This document shows, in pieces, positions 23,506 through 35,514 of a DNA stretch of 64,000 bases (positions within the stretch are counted from its first letter, which is position 1; the number at the start of each line of letters is the position of its first letter). A program made the translations under genes and the position numbers. The notes under the pieces were generated by a model. The model saw only the letters and a list, made by a program, of their open reading frames with translations, was not told the origin of the DNA and did no database searches. Source of the DNA: Aristolochia californica (Eukaryota; Streptophyta; Magnoliopsida; Piperales; Aristolochiaceae). The stretch is taken from assembly GCA_029961685.1 (NCBI GenBank), contig JARWKL010000012.1, positions 17,903,227 to 17,967,226 on the forward strand, given 5' to 3'.

Positions 23506-24972
23506 AGAACAAGTCAATGAGGAAGAAACACATACAAAGTCTATGAGGAAGAACTAGCCAGATCAACACAAAAGACCTCATGCCAAATGAAGAATAAGTC
23601 CTCTTGAAGAAGCACCTATGTGAAAGATTGAAGACTTGAAGATCTAAAGTTTAAGTTTTGTAGAAAATCTCAATAACTCTAGATTTTAAAGAGGACAACC
23701 AACTAAACTCCAATTCTTAGGTAAAATTATGTTTTACTGCATTAGGGCATGAAAGATTTTCTATAACCATGTCTTCAAAGCTCATGCAAATATTTTAGAA
23801 ACATTGAAACATTTAGTTTTGGCCTAAACCATGCTTAGCGCTTAAGTACATACACTGCCAACATGCACAATTGATCATTCACTTAATTGTATGATTGATC
23901 GTCCAGAATACAATAGACCTTTAATATAAGGTATGATCGATCAACCTAATAGGTCATGATTGATTGTCCAATATGCTATAAGGCAAGGCTTATAATGCAT
24001 GATTTATCAACCTTTATAGGCATGATCGACCACCTAAAATGCTGCTAGGCATGATCAACCATCCTTTATGACATGATTGATCATCTAGAAAACTGCTAGG
24101 CAAGTGTGTAAAATATGATCAACCATTACTATAAAACATGATCGATTATTTGAGTTTGCCAAAGTTTACAAGATGGTTGATTGATGATAGAGTCATTCAT
24201 TAGGCCACAAGAACTCAAAACATATAGATGTTGGAGTTGAATGATTGATCATCCTTCTAGAACAATTTTTTTATACAACGGTTAGAAATGGCTAGTTTCA
24301 CTAAGAAACTTAAATAGGCTTCCAAACTCGTGGAAGGACATTAAATGAGCATTTATTGGAATTCATAAGCCTTCTTCCGAGATATTTGTGCCAAATCTTT
24401 TGATTTTACCCTTTGCATGACAAAAAAAAGCCTAGATCTATCCAAAATTCCAAATTCACTACATCTTAGGATTCCTATTTTCATCAAGCTCCACATACTT
24501 CATACACAAGCCTAAATGATTGGAAGCTTGGAATGTCACTAGAAGTGGTTATCGCTCCAAAAAGAAATGTGTAAATTTTGTTTTTCTATTTTGCATTTTT
24601 ACTTTATTTTGAAGTCATTTTCAAAAACCTTAAATCTGGAAGGGAAGTGCCCACTAGAGCCAGAATCCAGTTCTAAGAACTCTTAGGGAAAAGATTGAGA
24701 AAGTTCAATTGGGTATTACACTTGGTTGAGAAAGCCTAAATATCTTGTTGTAATTTTTTCTAGTGGAGCAAAATTAGTTAATTTTCATGAGTAAGGGTTC
24801 TTGAGTGGTGATTACAGTAAGGGAATATTGATAACAAAAAATATTTGCTTTTTCATGGTGTGTGTACGTGACTTTAGTTTTACTTATCTATTTACTTTTC
24901 ATTGTACATTAAACAGTTAATTTTTATTTTTATGCACGATCAACCCCTCCCCACTCTTGAGACCTGCAAACA
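23414..24972 (+). mobile_element. SIRE-like LTR (plus), ~1.56 kb
   Basis: It starts TGTTGACCTAGG after a purine tract and ends at about CCTGCAAACA (24972), where the family end is CACCTAGGCAAACA. The primer site that should follow is degraded to TCTAGAGC. 23870-24260 carries a series of GATTGATCATCC / GATCGATC palindromic motifs. It faces the minus LTR at 21366-22690, giving an inverted pair with the PPT duplication between them. Confidence 0.75.
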
Positions 24973-26400
24973 TCTAGAGCAAAAACTATTTTGTGAATCT
25001 AATTTTCTTAAAAGTGATATCCAAGTTTGAAGGATCAAAGGTCACTCATGGCGAGAAGTTGTCATTTCAAGAAGAAAACCAAGGTGTTCTTTCTTGTTCA
25101 AATCATGGGACAAAAGAAATATTGGTAACATGTGAGTGTTAAGATTTTCTCAAGAATTTTTACTATTATTGTTATTATTTATCTCTATGTGTCCTTCTTT
25201 AACTACACCAAATCTCTTAGGAGTGGATGTTGATTTTTTCGGGAATAACTATTTGTAATGTCCTCGTTTCTCTTTCTTTCCACCACTATCCTAGCTCCGC
25301 TTCATTGCACTTTGTCTAGTCTTATGTCAATCCTTAGTGGCAGCCCCAACAATGCACCCAAATTGGCCCATGCTGCCTCCTAGCCTAGCTTTGCCCAAAG
25401 TTGACATCCTTTTGACCTTTTTAGATCACTTAGAGTCCTACATACTACAATTAAAGAACATTTTTGGGAGTTGGGGGCTTGATTTCTCCACTCCAACCAA
25501 TTGCTAAAGCTTGATTTCCAGTAGTCCACTAGTCGAACCAATTGTATAAGCCATTCTCGATGTTGCAACCAAAAGGGATAGATCAAATACTATTTGTGAT
25601 CTAGACTTCCCTTCAACATCATGAATCAAATGCATCCTATGGTGATGTCTAATAAAAGAGTACTGAACTTGATCTTCTAATTTTGTCAACTTGATAAGCA
25701 TGAAGTGTTCTCCCATAAATAGTTCTTAATTTTTAATAATTAATCAGGATTTCTAGATTTACAAAAAAGAAAAAAGAAAAAAAAAACAATTGGAGCACTT
25801 ATCTCTTTATAGAAATTACTCCTATTCTTGAAGTCCACCAATTCTCTTTGGTGATCGCTCCTTAATGGCAGGTCCCTCTCTCACAAGATAGGGTATAGTT
25901 TATTCAAGGATTGATGTGGCCTCTCATCATGTGCTTATATAGTGTCCAATGCTCAATCAACCTATCTAATTTACATGAGGCTTTCTCCTCTATTTCAACT
26001 CCTTACTCCAACTCAAACTCTAGGTAGATGATGTATCATCAACAATTGAGTTTGATCCCAAACATGGCAGCAACACGTGGGATCCACTTGGCCCAAATCC
26101 CATCAGGTTTTAAATAAAAATATTTTTGAAAAATAAATTTCTTAAAATAGTTATTTATAAAGCCATTATGGGAATTCAAATATCCATAATTTTGAGTGTA
26201 ATCAATAATTTCCCAGATTTATTTATTTTTCTCAAAATTATGAATTTGCCCATGGAATGGATTTCTCTTGGAATAAAAACCTCCCAACTTTTTCGAAAAT
26301 ACAAACACTCTACAGTAGCTAGATGCATCAAATAAATGTATTTATGTGATCGTTTTGCTCCAAACGAATCATGTGTTTCACACACAAGTTAGGCCAATTC
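24973..26400. other. No gene recognised; retroelement-like filler
   Basis: 24973-25140 may be decayed element leader. 25250-26110 has a different base texture (CCTCGTTTCTC, GCAGCCCCAAC, CACTTGGCCCAAATCCC) and could be part of another LTR, but I found no partner. Minus-strand frames of about 70 codons here match nothing I know. Confidence 0.35.
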
Positions 26401-26409
26401 CTATGATCA

Positions 26410-27592
26410 ACATAAGTGAAATAAGGAGATAAATGAGTTCATGGTCTCGTGGTCTAATTACCCAATCAAGTAGTCACTTATACATGATTGATCGATCATC
26501 CAGGACACGACCATTTCATGCTATAACGCATGATCGATCATCCCTTAGAGATTTGATCGATCATAGTTGTCCAGGCTAGTAGAATTAACATGGAATGATC
26601 GATCATCCCTCCAGATTGATCGATTAGTCAGAACCTTGCCAGTAAGGGACTTCAACCATGATTGACTAAGTGAAAATACACTGATCAATCATATTTGTAA
26701 TGCACAACTAGAGGGAATCTCGATTGATCGATTAGCCACTGGCAATGATTGATCAACTTAATTTTTCTAGAGCAACGGTAACATATTGATCGATCAGTCC
26801 ATTGATCAATAAGTCACTGTATGACAAAAAGCCATTATGATCGATTGATCGATTAGTCACTTACCAGTGATCAATCAATCAATGATATATTTTTTTGCCA
26901 ATAGGAAAATAACGACTAGTTTTAGTTGGGGAAGCTATAAATACCCTACCAAACTGTGATTTAAGAAGAGAATGGGAATTTATTTGAATATCTTCAAGCC
27001 ATGATCTTCAAAATTCCCTTCAAAAGTGCTTTAGAGAGAAAACCATATCTTTGTAAAATTTTCTATCTCTTTCAATCGTCCTTGCATGCATCATAGTACA
27101 AACTCGTCGATCATTCCTCAATGCGCTACAAAGGAGGAGGCAACTTGAATCTCTCAAGGAGAAGCATTACTCAAGTAAGGGTATAATTTGTTCCCTTTCT
27201 TTTATGTACTTTTGAAAGGTTCATCTAGAACCTATTCATTTGGATAGAAAGGCTAGCTAGAGATAGAATCTAGCAACAGTCTCTTGGAGACATTGGCTTG
27301 TGTAAAAATTGTGTATTGAGCCACATGTGGCCAAAGAGAGCCAAAATCGTTTTGTATTTTTGCAGCTATTATAGCATAATAGTGAAATTTTTCCAAAACT
27401 TGGATTTTTGGGCAGTGACTACCACTGGCAAACATCGAGAACAAAAACTATTTTTGTCCTTGTGGCTTGTGCATGTCTCTACTTATATTGAATTGCTTGT
27501 ATTCATGATATTTTGATTACACGCACAAGTCAGTTTTAATTTGAATACCTCAATTCACCATCCTCTGCTTAATAAGCCACCTAGGCCAACAA
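26410..27592 (+). mobile_element. SIRE-like LTR (plus), 3' two-thirds
   Basis: It matches the plus LTR at 34990-35440: CATCCAGGACA, TTTCATGCTATAACGCATGATC, CCTTGCCAGTAAGGGACTTC, CGGTAACATATTGATCGATC and GGGGAAGCTATAAATACCC (a TATA-like region). It runs to the family end CACCTAGGCCAACA at 27592. It has at least ten TGATCGATCA-type motifs between 26480 and 26880. The left end is missing. Confidence 0.7.
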
Positions 27593-29020
27593 CTCTAATA
27601 GCTGGAATTACATAAAGATATTCTTGCTCTCTTTAAGCCACGTGTAGCGCAATAGACACTTTTTACAATGCCAATCTCCCAGAGAGATTGCTACTAGATT
27701 CTAGCTCTAGCTAACCCTTTCTATATAGATTCTATTGGTTCTAGATGAACCCTTCACAAGTTAAGTAAAAAGAAAGGAAAAAGTACACCCTTACTTGGAG
27801 AGATGCTTCTCCTTGAGAGATTCAAGCGACATCTTCCTTTGTAGCACGATGTGAAATGATTGAAAGAGCTTTGACTATGTGAATGCAAGGATGGGATCAA
27901 AGAGATGTGGAATTTTCAATGTATGCTTCTCTCTTTCACTTTAAAGCACTTTTGAAGAAATTTATAAGATTGAGAATATAGGCATGAAGTATGTGCTACT
28001 AAATGTTCATTTACTTCTCAATACACGGTTTGGTGGGGTATTTATAACTTTTCCAACTCAAATTAGCCGTTATTTGACCATTTGAAAAAATCAATACTTT
28101 GAATGATTGATCAGTATAAAATGATTGATTGATCAATCAGTCATCATGACTATTTTTCTGTCAGACAGTGACTTATTGATCGATGGATTGATCGATCAAT
28201 ATGTTATTGTTGGTCCATAAAAGTTAAGTTGATCGATCATTGATAAGGGGATGATCAATCAATAAGAATTTACTTTGGATGTGCAATGCAAGTATAATCG
28301 ATCAGAACATTTTCTATTATCAATCATGCTTTATGTCCCTTACTGGCAAGATTTAGTCTGATCGGTCAATTTGGTGGGATGATTGATCATTCCATCTAAA
28401 ATTTTCTTGCCTGGGTAGAATTGATTGATCAATCTAAATGGGATAATCGATCATGCTTTATAGAATGAAATGGCCATGCTCTAGATGATTGATCAATCAA
28501 CTATGATTGATTGATCATGCTTTATATTTCTGTCCTACACAATTCTGGATGATCGATCATTTCCAGTGGTTGATCAATCATTCCAATGCTAGTTCAACAA
28601 TGCAAACTTTTAAAGTATGAATTTTTTTCTCTAAGTGCTCTAATATATTCTAAATGATGTTTATGATGCTTCTAAACATGTTTATATATAATTTATGACC
28701 TAAAGCTCCAATTTCAAAATTATACTAAAAGAAGGGAATGTAGCATACTCTCTTACATTATGACCGAGTTTGGACATTTGACAATTATACTTGAACTCTA
28801 GTCTTCTCGTTGTCTTCTTCCTATGTGGGTACTTCTTCAAGAGATGTCCTTCAATGATGCTTGAGGCCTTGATTTATGCTTGATCGTTTTGAAGCTTTAG
28901 ACCTTGAGATACATTGACTCTTGAAGGTGAAGTATCTAAAATACTTAGGTTTTCAATTTATTAGATCAATGAAGTTTTGTTATTATCAAAAGTGACATGG
29001 GAGTCAACCTACGGTCAACA
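27593..29020 (-). mobile_element. SIRE-like LTR (minus), truncated at its inner end
   Basis: It ends at CGGTCAACA (29020), the reverse of the TGTTGACC start. It matches the minus LTR 35515-36929 along its length (GGTTCTAGATGAAC, TTATTGATCGATGGA, GGCAAGATT...TGATCGRTCAAT, CCTAAAGCTCCAATTT). The inner end begins inside the LTR, about 200 bp short of the family end, exactly where the plus LTR ends, so the two are joined tail to tail. Confidence 0.75.
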
Positions 29021-30399
29021 CTAAGGAGACTCAAAGGGTGTTGAAGAAATTTCTAAAGTTATTAGAATCTCTAGATTTTTTCAAATTTGATAAGGATGGA
29101 TTTAAGCAATTACCTTTGATTGGCGCTAACAAGTAGACCAAACTAAGTTACTTATGTCACCAAACTTGGGAAATAAGGGACACTTGTTTTGGGCAATTGG
29201 AATCTCATTGGGATTGCAAAAAACTCTAGAATAATGTTGAACACTTTGGGTAGGAAAAAGAAACCAAGATTTGGAATCAACAAGGAAGTAACTTACTTAG
29301 AGACTACTTTCCTCTAAACTGGGATACTTTCCTATTTTATCTCAAACTCATAGAGAACTTCTAGGAAAAAAATGGACTCTTTTTCTGAAGTTTTTTCATG
29401 GATATTTAGGATTGGTATAGTAAAGAGTTTAAATTAAATTAGAAGATAATCAAGTAGAGAAGTTCCAATTTCACTACAATTAATTATCTAAATTTGACTC
29501 TTGCTTGTTGACTAGGACTAGGACTCTAGAGAAGACACGTTGGATAGTACATGAATGGAATAGGCCACATGTATGACACTAAGGATAGAATGAAGACTCT
29601 AGGGTTAATAGTTATTTTTATTAAGAAAGTAAGATAGGTAATGAATGACCTTTGCAAAAGTCATGGCTATCATTAACATGTTCACCCTTTTTGCAAGCCT
29701 CACTCACTTGGATCAAAACACTATTAAGGAATAGACTAGACCAAAGACACTTAAATAATCTTTTATCCTAAATGAATAGTTGTGCTTCATTAATTGGAAT
29801 CTCATGCCACATGTAGGAACTACACATGACTACATAGTTTCTAACACCTATTCTAACTAAGACCAAAGTAAAAAGACTAACGAATAGATGAGAGACTGAA
29901 CAAGCTTACTTCAAGAGATAAACTTCTTCTACTATGCCCATATAAAGTTTTTTTTTTTTAATATATTTGATTGAATGATTTGATCATAGAGTTTTGGGAG
30001 AGCAAATAATATTAAGGATTGTTGCATATAATTGATTGTTTTGGGAGAGTTTTCTAAATCAAAGTTTCATTTCACTTATATTTTAAAATCATATAATTGA
30101 ACTTGGCTAGAAAATCTAAACTTAAAGATTTAGATCCCCGACTACTGGTTAGACTACATTGTGAAACCATATTTGGGTCAAGTTGTTTTTTATCGAAAAC
30201 CCCCACTTAAAAACCAAGCCTTCATCAAACTTTGATTTTTAAATCCAATCAATTAATGACCATGGAACTGTTATTTATATTAAATAAATACTTAGGATTG
30301 GTGTGTTTGTTAGTGTTTTTGAATTATTAGCCATGATTTAAAAATTATAAGGTATTAGGACTTAAAACCTTTATATTGCAGATATTACTAGTGACAGAC

Positions 30400-31195
30400 T
30401 TGGAAGAACGATGAGAGACCGGGATATATAATTCATTAACACACCTGCCCAGAAGTAGTAAAACTGAGCAACGAGCATGCAACTTGTTCATCCCATCTGG
30501 TTGGTAAGTTTGGAATCTCACTAGCTTCTGGCTTCTCTAACAGAAGCTTCGGTAAGTTTAGATTCTTGTGAAGGAAACAAACCCAACCTTGGTGAATTAT
30601 CTTCAGACCCTACTACTACACTTCGTATTTGAGGTTTGGAGAATGGAGCTACTTGAGATGCTTTACTCCCTTCAGTTAAACCTGAATGAATTGGATCTCT
30701 AGACCAGGCATTGGCAGACTTTGCTGGTGAATATCTTGTCCTCTTACATTAAAGTTTCTTCTTGGCAAAATCTTTTACAGCATCGTCACTACTAGCGGGG
30801 CCTTTGGACTTCAGTTTCTTGTGAACTCCAAAATGTTTTTGACCAAAGGACTTCGTTTCTTGAGAATCATGGCTTGAAAATTAAAGTTTCAGATAGAGAG
30901 AGAGAGAGGTGTATCTTTAGAGATGGTGGAGACTTCATTCTTTGATTCTTCTTTAGACGTAGGCTTAACACAAGGTGGACGTATGAGACCCTTGTTTCTG
31001 AGACCATGTTTATCGACCAAAGTTCAAGTTGTTCTCACTTTCATGGCTCGGGTAGGCTGAAATTTCTAAACTCACAGTGCTAGGAGATGGAGGCTCATTG
31101 CCCAAATCTTTGATTTACTCAGTAGATGAAAGTCTTGAAGGTTGCTGACTCAAGACACGTCCTCGGTAGATGAAGGTCCTCAAATTACCATTATC
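30400..31195 (-). pseudogene. Possible degraded host-gene exon, unrecognised
   Basis: On minus there is a long stretch of protein-like sequence broken by a few stops or shifts: GLRNKGLIRPPCVKPTSKEE, SKNEVSTISKDTPLSLS, QETKSFGQKHFGVHKKLKS, SDDAVKDFAKKKL, RYSPAKSANAWSRDPIHSG, APFSKPQIRSVVVGSEDNS and PRLGLFPSQESKLTEASV. The composition (Ser/Pro/Lys-rich, no repeats) looks like a disordered region of a nuclear protein rather than a transposon polyprotein. I do not recognise the family. The composite LTR element at 31201 is inserted next to it. 29021-30400 shows no gene. Confidence 0.35.
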
Positions 31196-31409
31196 GTAAC
31201 TTTTAAGGAATAGTCTCACATGGATTAGTGAGATAAAAGATCTTGAGTTTATTAGTTGGCAGAAGAGGTTTCCTAAGTGGCTAGTCATTTTGGGATAAGA
31301 CCTTTGACCCAATTTAACATGGTCATAGAGCACAATCTCTAGCAAATCATCTTTTGAAATGTTGCATGTTAATATCTGAGGGGGATACAAAATTGCATCT
31401 ATTTATGGG

Positions 31410-33948
31410 GCCCAATATTTTTTTACTATAGTTATTGACTTTACTAGATGCACATGGATTTATTTGACACAAATCTGAAACTCGGACTCACCTGACTAAT
31501 TTCATTAGTATGGTAGAAACCCAATTTTCTTCCAAGGTGAAAGTTGTGCGTAGTAACAATGGCCTTAAATTTACTCTTGCAACCTACTACTTGTCCATAG
31601 GCATTGTCCACCAAACAAGTGTTCATACCCCGCAACAAAACGGGGTAGCAGAATGCAAACATCGACACTTGCTAAACATGGCCTGAGCCTTGATTTTTTA
31701 AAGTCATCTTCCTAAAAAATTTTGGGGGGATTTCATTTTAACTGTTGCTTATCTAATAAATCAGACACCTACCCCAGTCTTGCAAGATAAAACACCTTAT
31801 GATTAGTTATTTAATATTTTACCCACTTACTCACATTTATTAGTATTAAGATATTTATGTTTTGCCTCTACTCATGCCTACAAACCATCCAAATTTGATG
31901 TGCATGTCATCCGTTGCATTTTTCTTGGGTACCCTTGTGGACAAAAAGGATATAAGGTATATGATCTTGAACTCAATAGAGTATTTGTCTCCTGAGATGT
32001 TACATTCTTTGGAAAGGAATTCCCTTTTAAACATATTCCCGCTGCAAATAAAAGTCTCATGGTTCCTCCTCCCATAATGTCTGTTTTCTATGATGACCCT
32101 ATACTAGACACATTTACTCAGTAAAAAAGTCTTGATATTGCAAATGTAGATAACAACCAAACCCAACCCCCCCCCCCCCCCCCCCCCCATACCACCTCCT
32201 GCTCGTTGCCTTTCTACTAGACCAGTTAAGCGACCCAATTTCCTTCAAGATTTTCATGTGGAAGCAACCCTACCGTCATGACCTGCACAAGCATCTGTCT
32301 CTAGCGTGGTCATCAAATCAAGTACACCTTATGCAATCTCTCAAGTTCTTTGTTATGCCCAGTTATCCCCATCTCATAAATCTTTTACCACTTCCTTAAC
32401 CATTATCAAAGAACCAACTAGTTTCTTACAGTCCATGAGGGATCCTAAATGGCGTCAAGCTATACATGATGAAATTCAAGTACTACAGGCTAACCACACA
32501 TGGACACTCATCTCTCTTCCACAGGGTAAGAAACCCATTGGATGTAAATGGGTGTACAAAGTCAAACTCCAATCTGATGGCACCGTCGAGCATTACAAAG
32601 CTCACTTAGTTGCCAAAGGATACAACTAGGTTGAAGGATTTGATTATCAAGCGACGTTCGCCTCAGTTGCCAAGTTGGTTACTATACGTGTTCTACTTAG
32701 TATTTCCGTTGTTCAAGGATGCCATCTCCACCGACTAGATGTCAACAAAGCGTTCTTACATGGTGATCTTGATGAAGATGTATATATGTCCCTACCTCCC
32801 GATTTTTTACGAAAAGGGGAGACTCAAGTGTGTAAACTCAACAAGTCCATATGCAGTTAAATCAAGCTTCTAGACAATGGTTTTTGAAGTTTTCTACAAC
32901 TCTCAAGACTATTGGGTTTCATCTATCAAAGGCTAATTATGCTTTATTCGTCCAATCTAACAATGGCAATTTCACAGCAATACTTGTGTATGTTGATGAC
33001 GTAGTTTTGGCAGGCAACAAGCTGCAACATATTAAAGATGTGAAACAATTATTATCAAAGCAGTTCAAACTTAAGGATCTTGGTCAGCTCAAATACTTCT
33101 TGGGCATAGAAGTAGCAAGGTCTTCATAGGGGATTTCCCTCTCCCAATGGAAATATGCCTTAGAAATATTAGAAGATGCTGGATTTCTAGGAGCAAAACC
33201 TTCAAGGTTTCCAATGGAGCAAAACTTGGCTCTTACACAATCTGATGGCGAACTCCTAAAAGATCTTTCATCATATAGGCGTCTAGTGGGAAGATTGATC
33301 TACTTGACCATTACTAGACCAGACCTGGTCTACGCCGTCCATGTTCTAAGCCAATTTATGAAAAACCACATACACCAATTGAGGCAACACATGAGTACTT
33401 CGATTCCTGAAACAAACTCCAGGACAGGGTATTCTATTATCCTCGACAAGTACACTCCAATTAAATACATTTTGTGATGCAGATTGGGCTCGTTGTAGGA
33501 ACACAAGAAGGTCAGTAACATGGTATCATATATTCCTTGGTCAATCACTCGTTTCTTGGAAAAAAAAGAAGCAAACAACGGTTGTTCGATCAACTACCGA
33601 GGCAGAGTATCGTTCTATGGTTACTACATGTTGTGAAATTACCTGGTTGAAAAATATTTTGAAGGACATGGAAATCATACATACTCAGCCAATCATGTGT
33701 ATTGTGACAACCAAGTTGCTTTACACATCGCCTCAAATCCGGTCTTTCATGAGCAAACCAAGCACATCAAAATTGATTGTCACTTAGTTCATGAAAAGAT
33801 TCAAGAAGGGGTGATTAAGACAGCCCATATACAAACCAACGACCAAACTGCAGACTTATTCACTAAGGCGTTGAGTTCGTCCCAATTTGAGATATTACTC
33901 GACAAGTTGGGTATCATTAACATACACTCCAACTTGAGGGGGAGAATT
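31410..33948 (+). pseudogene. Ty1/copia integrase, reverse transcriptase and RNase H remnant
   Basis: Integrase end: HTPQQNGVAECKHRHLLNMA (about 31615-31680), then KFWGDFILTVAYLINQTPTP and [53 protein letters not shown] (32430-32629), CHLHRLDVNKAFLHGDLDED (32720-), and the intact catalytic box ILVYVDDVVLAG (about 32982), followed by KDLGQLKYFLGIEVARS. RNase [43 protein letters not shown], ending near the purine tract CTTGAGGGGGAG at 33936. In-frame stops (for example 32628, 33127) and small shifts make it non-functional. Gag and the 5' part of integrase are absent. The frame crosses a 22-bp poly-C (polyproline) run. Confidence 0.9.
32167..32188. repeat. Homopolymer of 22 C
   Basis: An uninterrupted poly-C run in the linker between the integrase and RT domains of the copia remnant, encoding polyproline in every frame. 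A shorter C run (about 14) lies near 46330. Confidence 0.9.
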
Positions 33949-34178
33949 GAAGATAAACATCCACCAGATATCGATCAGAGATTTATTGAAGCCAAAACTC
34001 TAGATTGAAGATAAACATCCATCAAAGATCTATTGAAGCTAAAACTCTAGATTGAAGATAAACATCCATCATAGATCTATTGAATATAGACATCTTAGTT
34101 GATTCGATTTATTTTCCATATGTATATAAATATGTAATCGGTGTACATAATAAAATCATCAGAAATTATTTTTAACAT
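33949..34178 (+). repeat. Inner LTR of the copia block, with three ~57-bp tandem units
   Basis: It follows the PPT (CTTGAGGGGGAGAA) and ends TTTTTAACA directly before TGGTATCAAAGC (34179-34190), a second primer site, so it behaves as an LTR different from the outer 119-bp ones. Its first part holds three copies of ATTGAAGATAAACATCCA...CCAAAACTCTAG (starting about 33949, 34003 and 34049). A matching 5' LTR is absent. Confidence 0.6.
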
Positions 34179-34602
34179 GGTATCAAAGCAACCACTAAGT
34201 ATGTGGGCGTTCCACCCATATTATCCATGTGCCTACACGTGAGGGGGAGTGTTAAGGAATAGTCCCACATGGATTAGTGAGATAAAAAATCTTGAGTTTA
34301 TTAGTTGGCAGAAGAGGTTTCCTAAGTGGCTAGTCATTTTGGGATAGCACCTTGGACCCAATTTAACAGTAACAACTAAGTCTCAATTAAAAAAATTTAG
34401 CCCAATTACCTTTTTAAGTTTGTGTTGCACTCACTATGTAACAGACTTTTACTATCGCTTAGCATTAACTAACTAGTGTTCAAGTGCCAACTCAAATGAA
34501 ACTTTTCCCTTTTTCAGCCTTCACTGTTCTCATTTGAGGACAGCAAACACCTCCCTTCTCCTTCCTCCCTTTTTTCCTACAATTTTGGAGAAGGCATCCC
34601 TT

Positions 34603-35440
34603 TGTTGACCATAGGTTGACTTTCACATTACTTTTAATAATAACAAAACTTAATTGATCTAATAACTTGCAAATCTATTATTTCAAATACTTAACCTTCA
34701 AGAGCATCTCAAGGTCTAAAGCATCATAGCCAAAATGAAGACCTAAACCACTAAATGAAGAACATCTATTGAAGAAACACCCACAAGGAAGAAATCAACA
34801 TGAAGATTCAAGTTCAAGCTTCAAAAGAAAATAGTTAAACTCAATCAATTTATGTAAGAGAGTATTTTAACTCTCGTTCCTTAAGGATTTAAATTGCATA
34901 TAGACATGTTTAATATCATCACACATATCATTTAGAAACATGTTAAATCACTTAGAGAGAAATTCTTATACTTTATCAATATATACATTTTTCTTTGGCA
35001 TTGGAATGATCGAAAAGTCACTGACTATGATTGATTATCCAGAACTATGGAGTATAGAAATATAAAGCATGATCAATCAACATAGCCGCTTGATCGATCA
35101 TCCAGGACATGGCTATTTCATGCTATAACGCATGATCAATCATCCTGCCAGATTGATCGATCAATCAGGACCTTGCCAGTAAGGGACTTCAAGCATGATC
35201 AATCAAATAAAAATACCCTAATCAATCATTGCCAGTGGTTGATCGATCAACTTAACTTTTCTTTGAGAAACGGTAACATATTGATCGATCGGTCCATCAT
35301 TCAATAAGTCACTGTCTGACAAAAAAGTAGTCGTTATGATAAATTTATTGATCAATCACTTAACAATGATCGATCAATCAAAGTATTGATTTTTGCAAAA
35401 GGGCAAATAGAGTCTAGTTTGAGTTGGGGAAGCTATAAAT
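34603..35440 (+). mobile_element. SIRE-like LTR (plus), left arm of an inverted pair
   Basis: It starts TGTTGACCATAGGTTGAC, the family start, and continues through the palindrome zone (34990-35390) to the GAAGCTATAAATACCC region, then breaks off. No purine tract precedes it. The stem-loop CCCAAGC-ACACTT-GCTTGGG lies just beyond (35488-35507). Confidence 0.7.
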
Positions 35441-35514
35441 ACCCCCAAAACTACACATATTATTTCATTCTTTCTCATATTTTATTCACCGCCCAAGCAC
35501 ACTTGCTTGGGAAA

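Larger units (their letters stand above)
31201..34368 (+). mobile_element. Composite LTR element with 119-bp LTRs and perfect TSD
   Basis: LTR 1 is 31201-31319 and LTR 2 is 34250-34368, both 119 bp and very similar (AATAGTCYCACATGGATTAG, CTAGTCATTTTGGGATA, GACCCAATTTAACA). Flanks are a perfect 5-bp repeat GTAAC at 31196-31200 and 34369-34373. After LTR 1 comes TGGTCATAGAGC (31320-31331), a tRNA-iMet primer site; before LTR 2 comes the purine tract GTGAGGGGGAG. Between them is a copia pol block without gag, then a different LTR (33951-34178) and a second primer site. The LTR family is the same as that of the small TRIM at 60535-60982. Confidence 0.85.
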
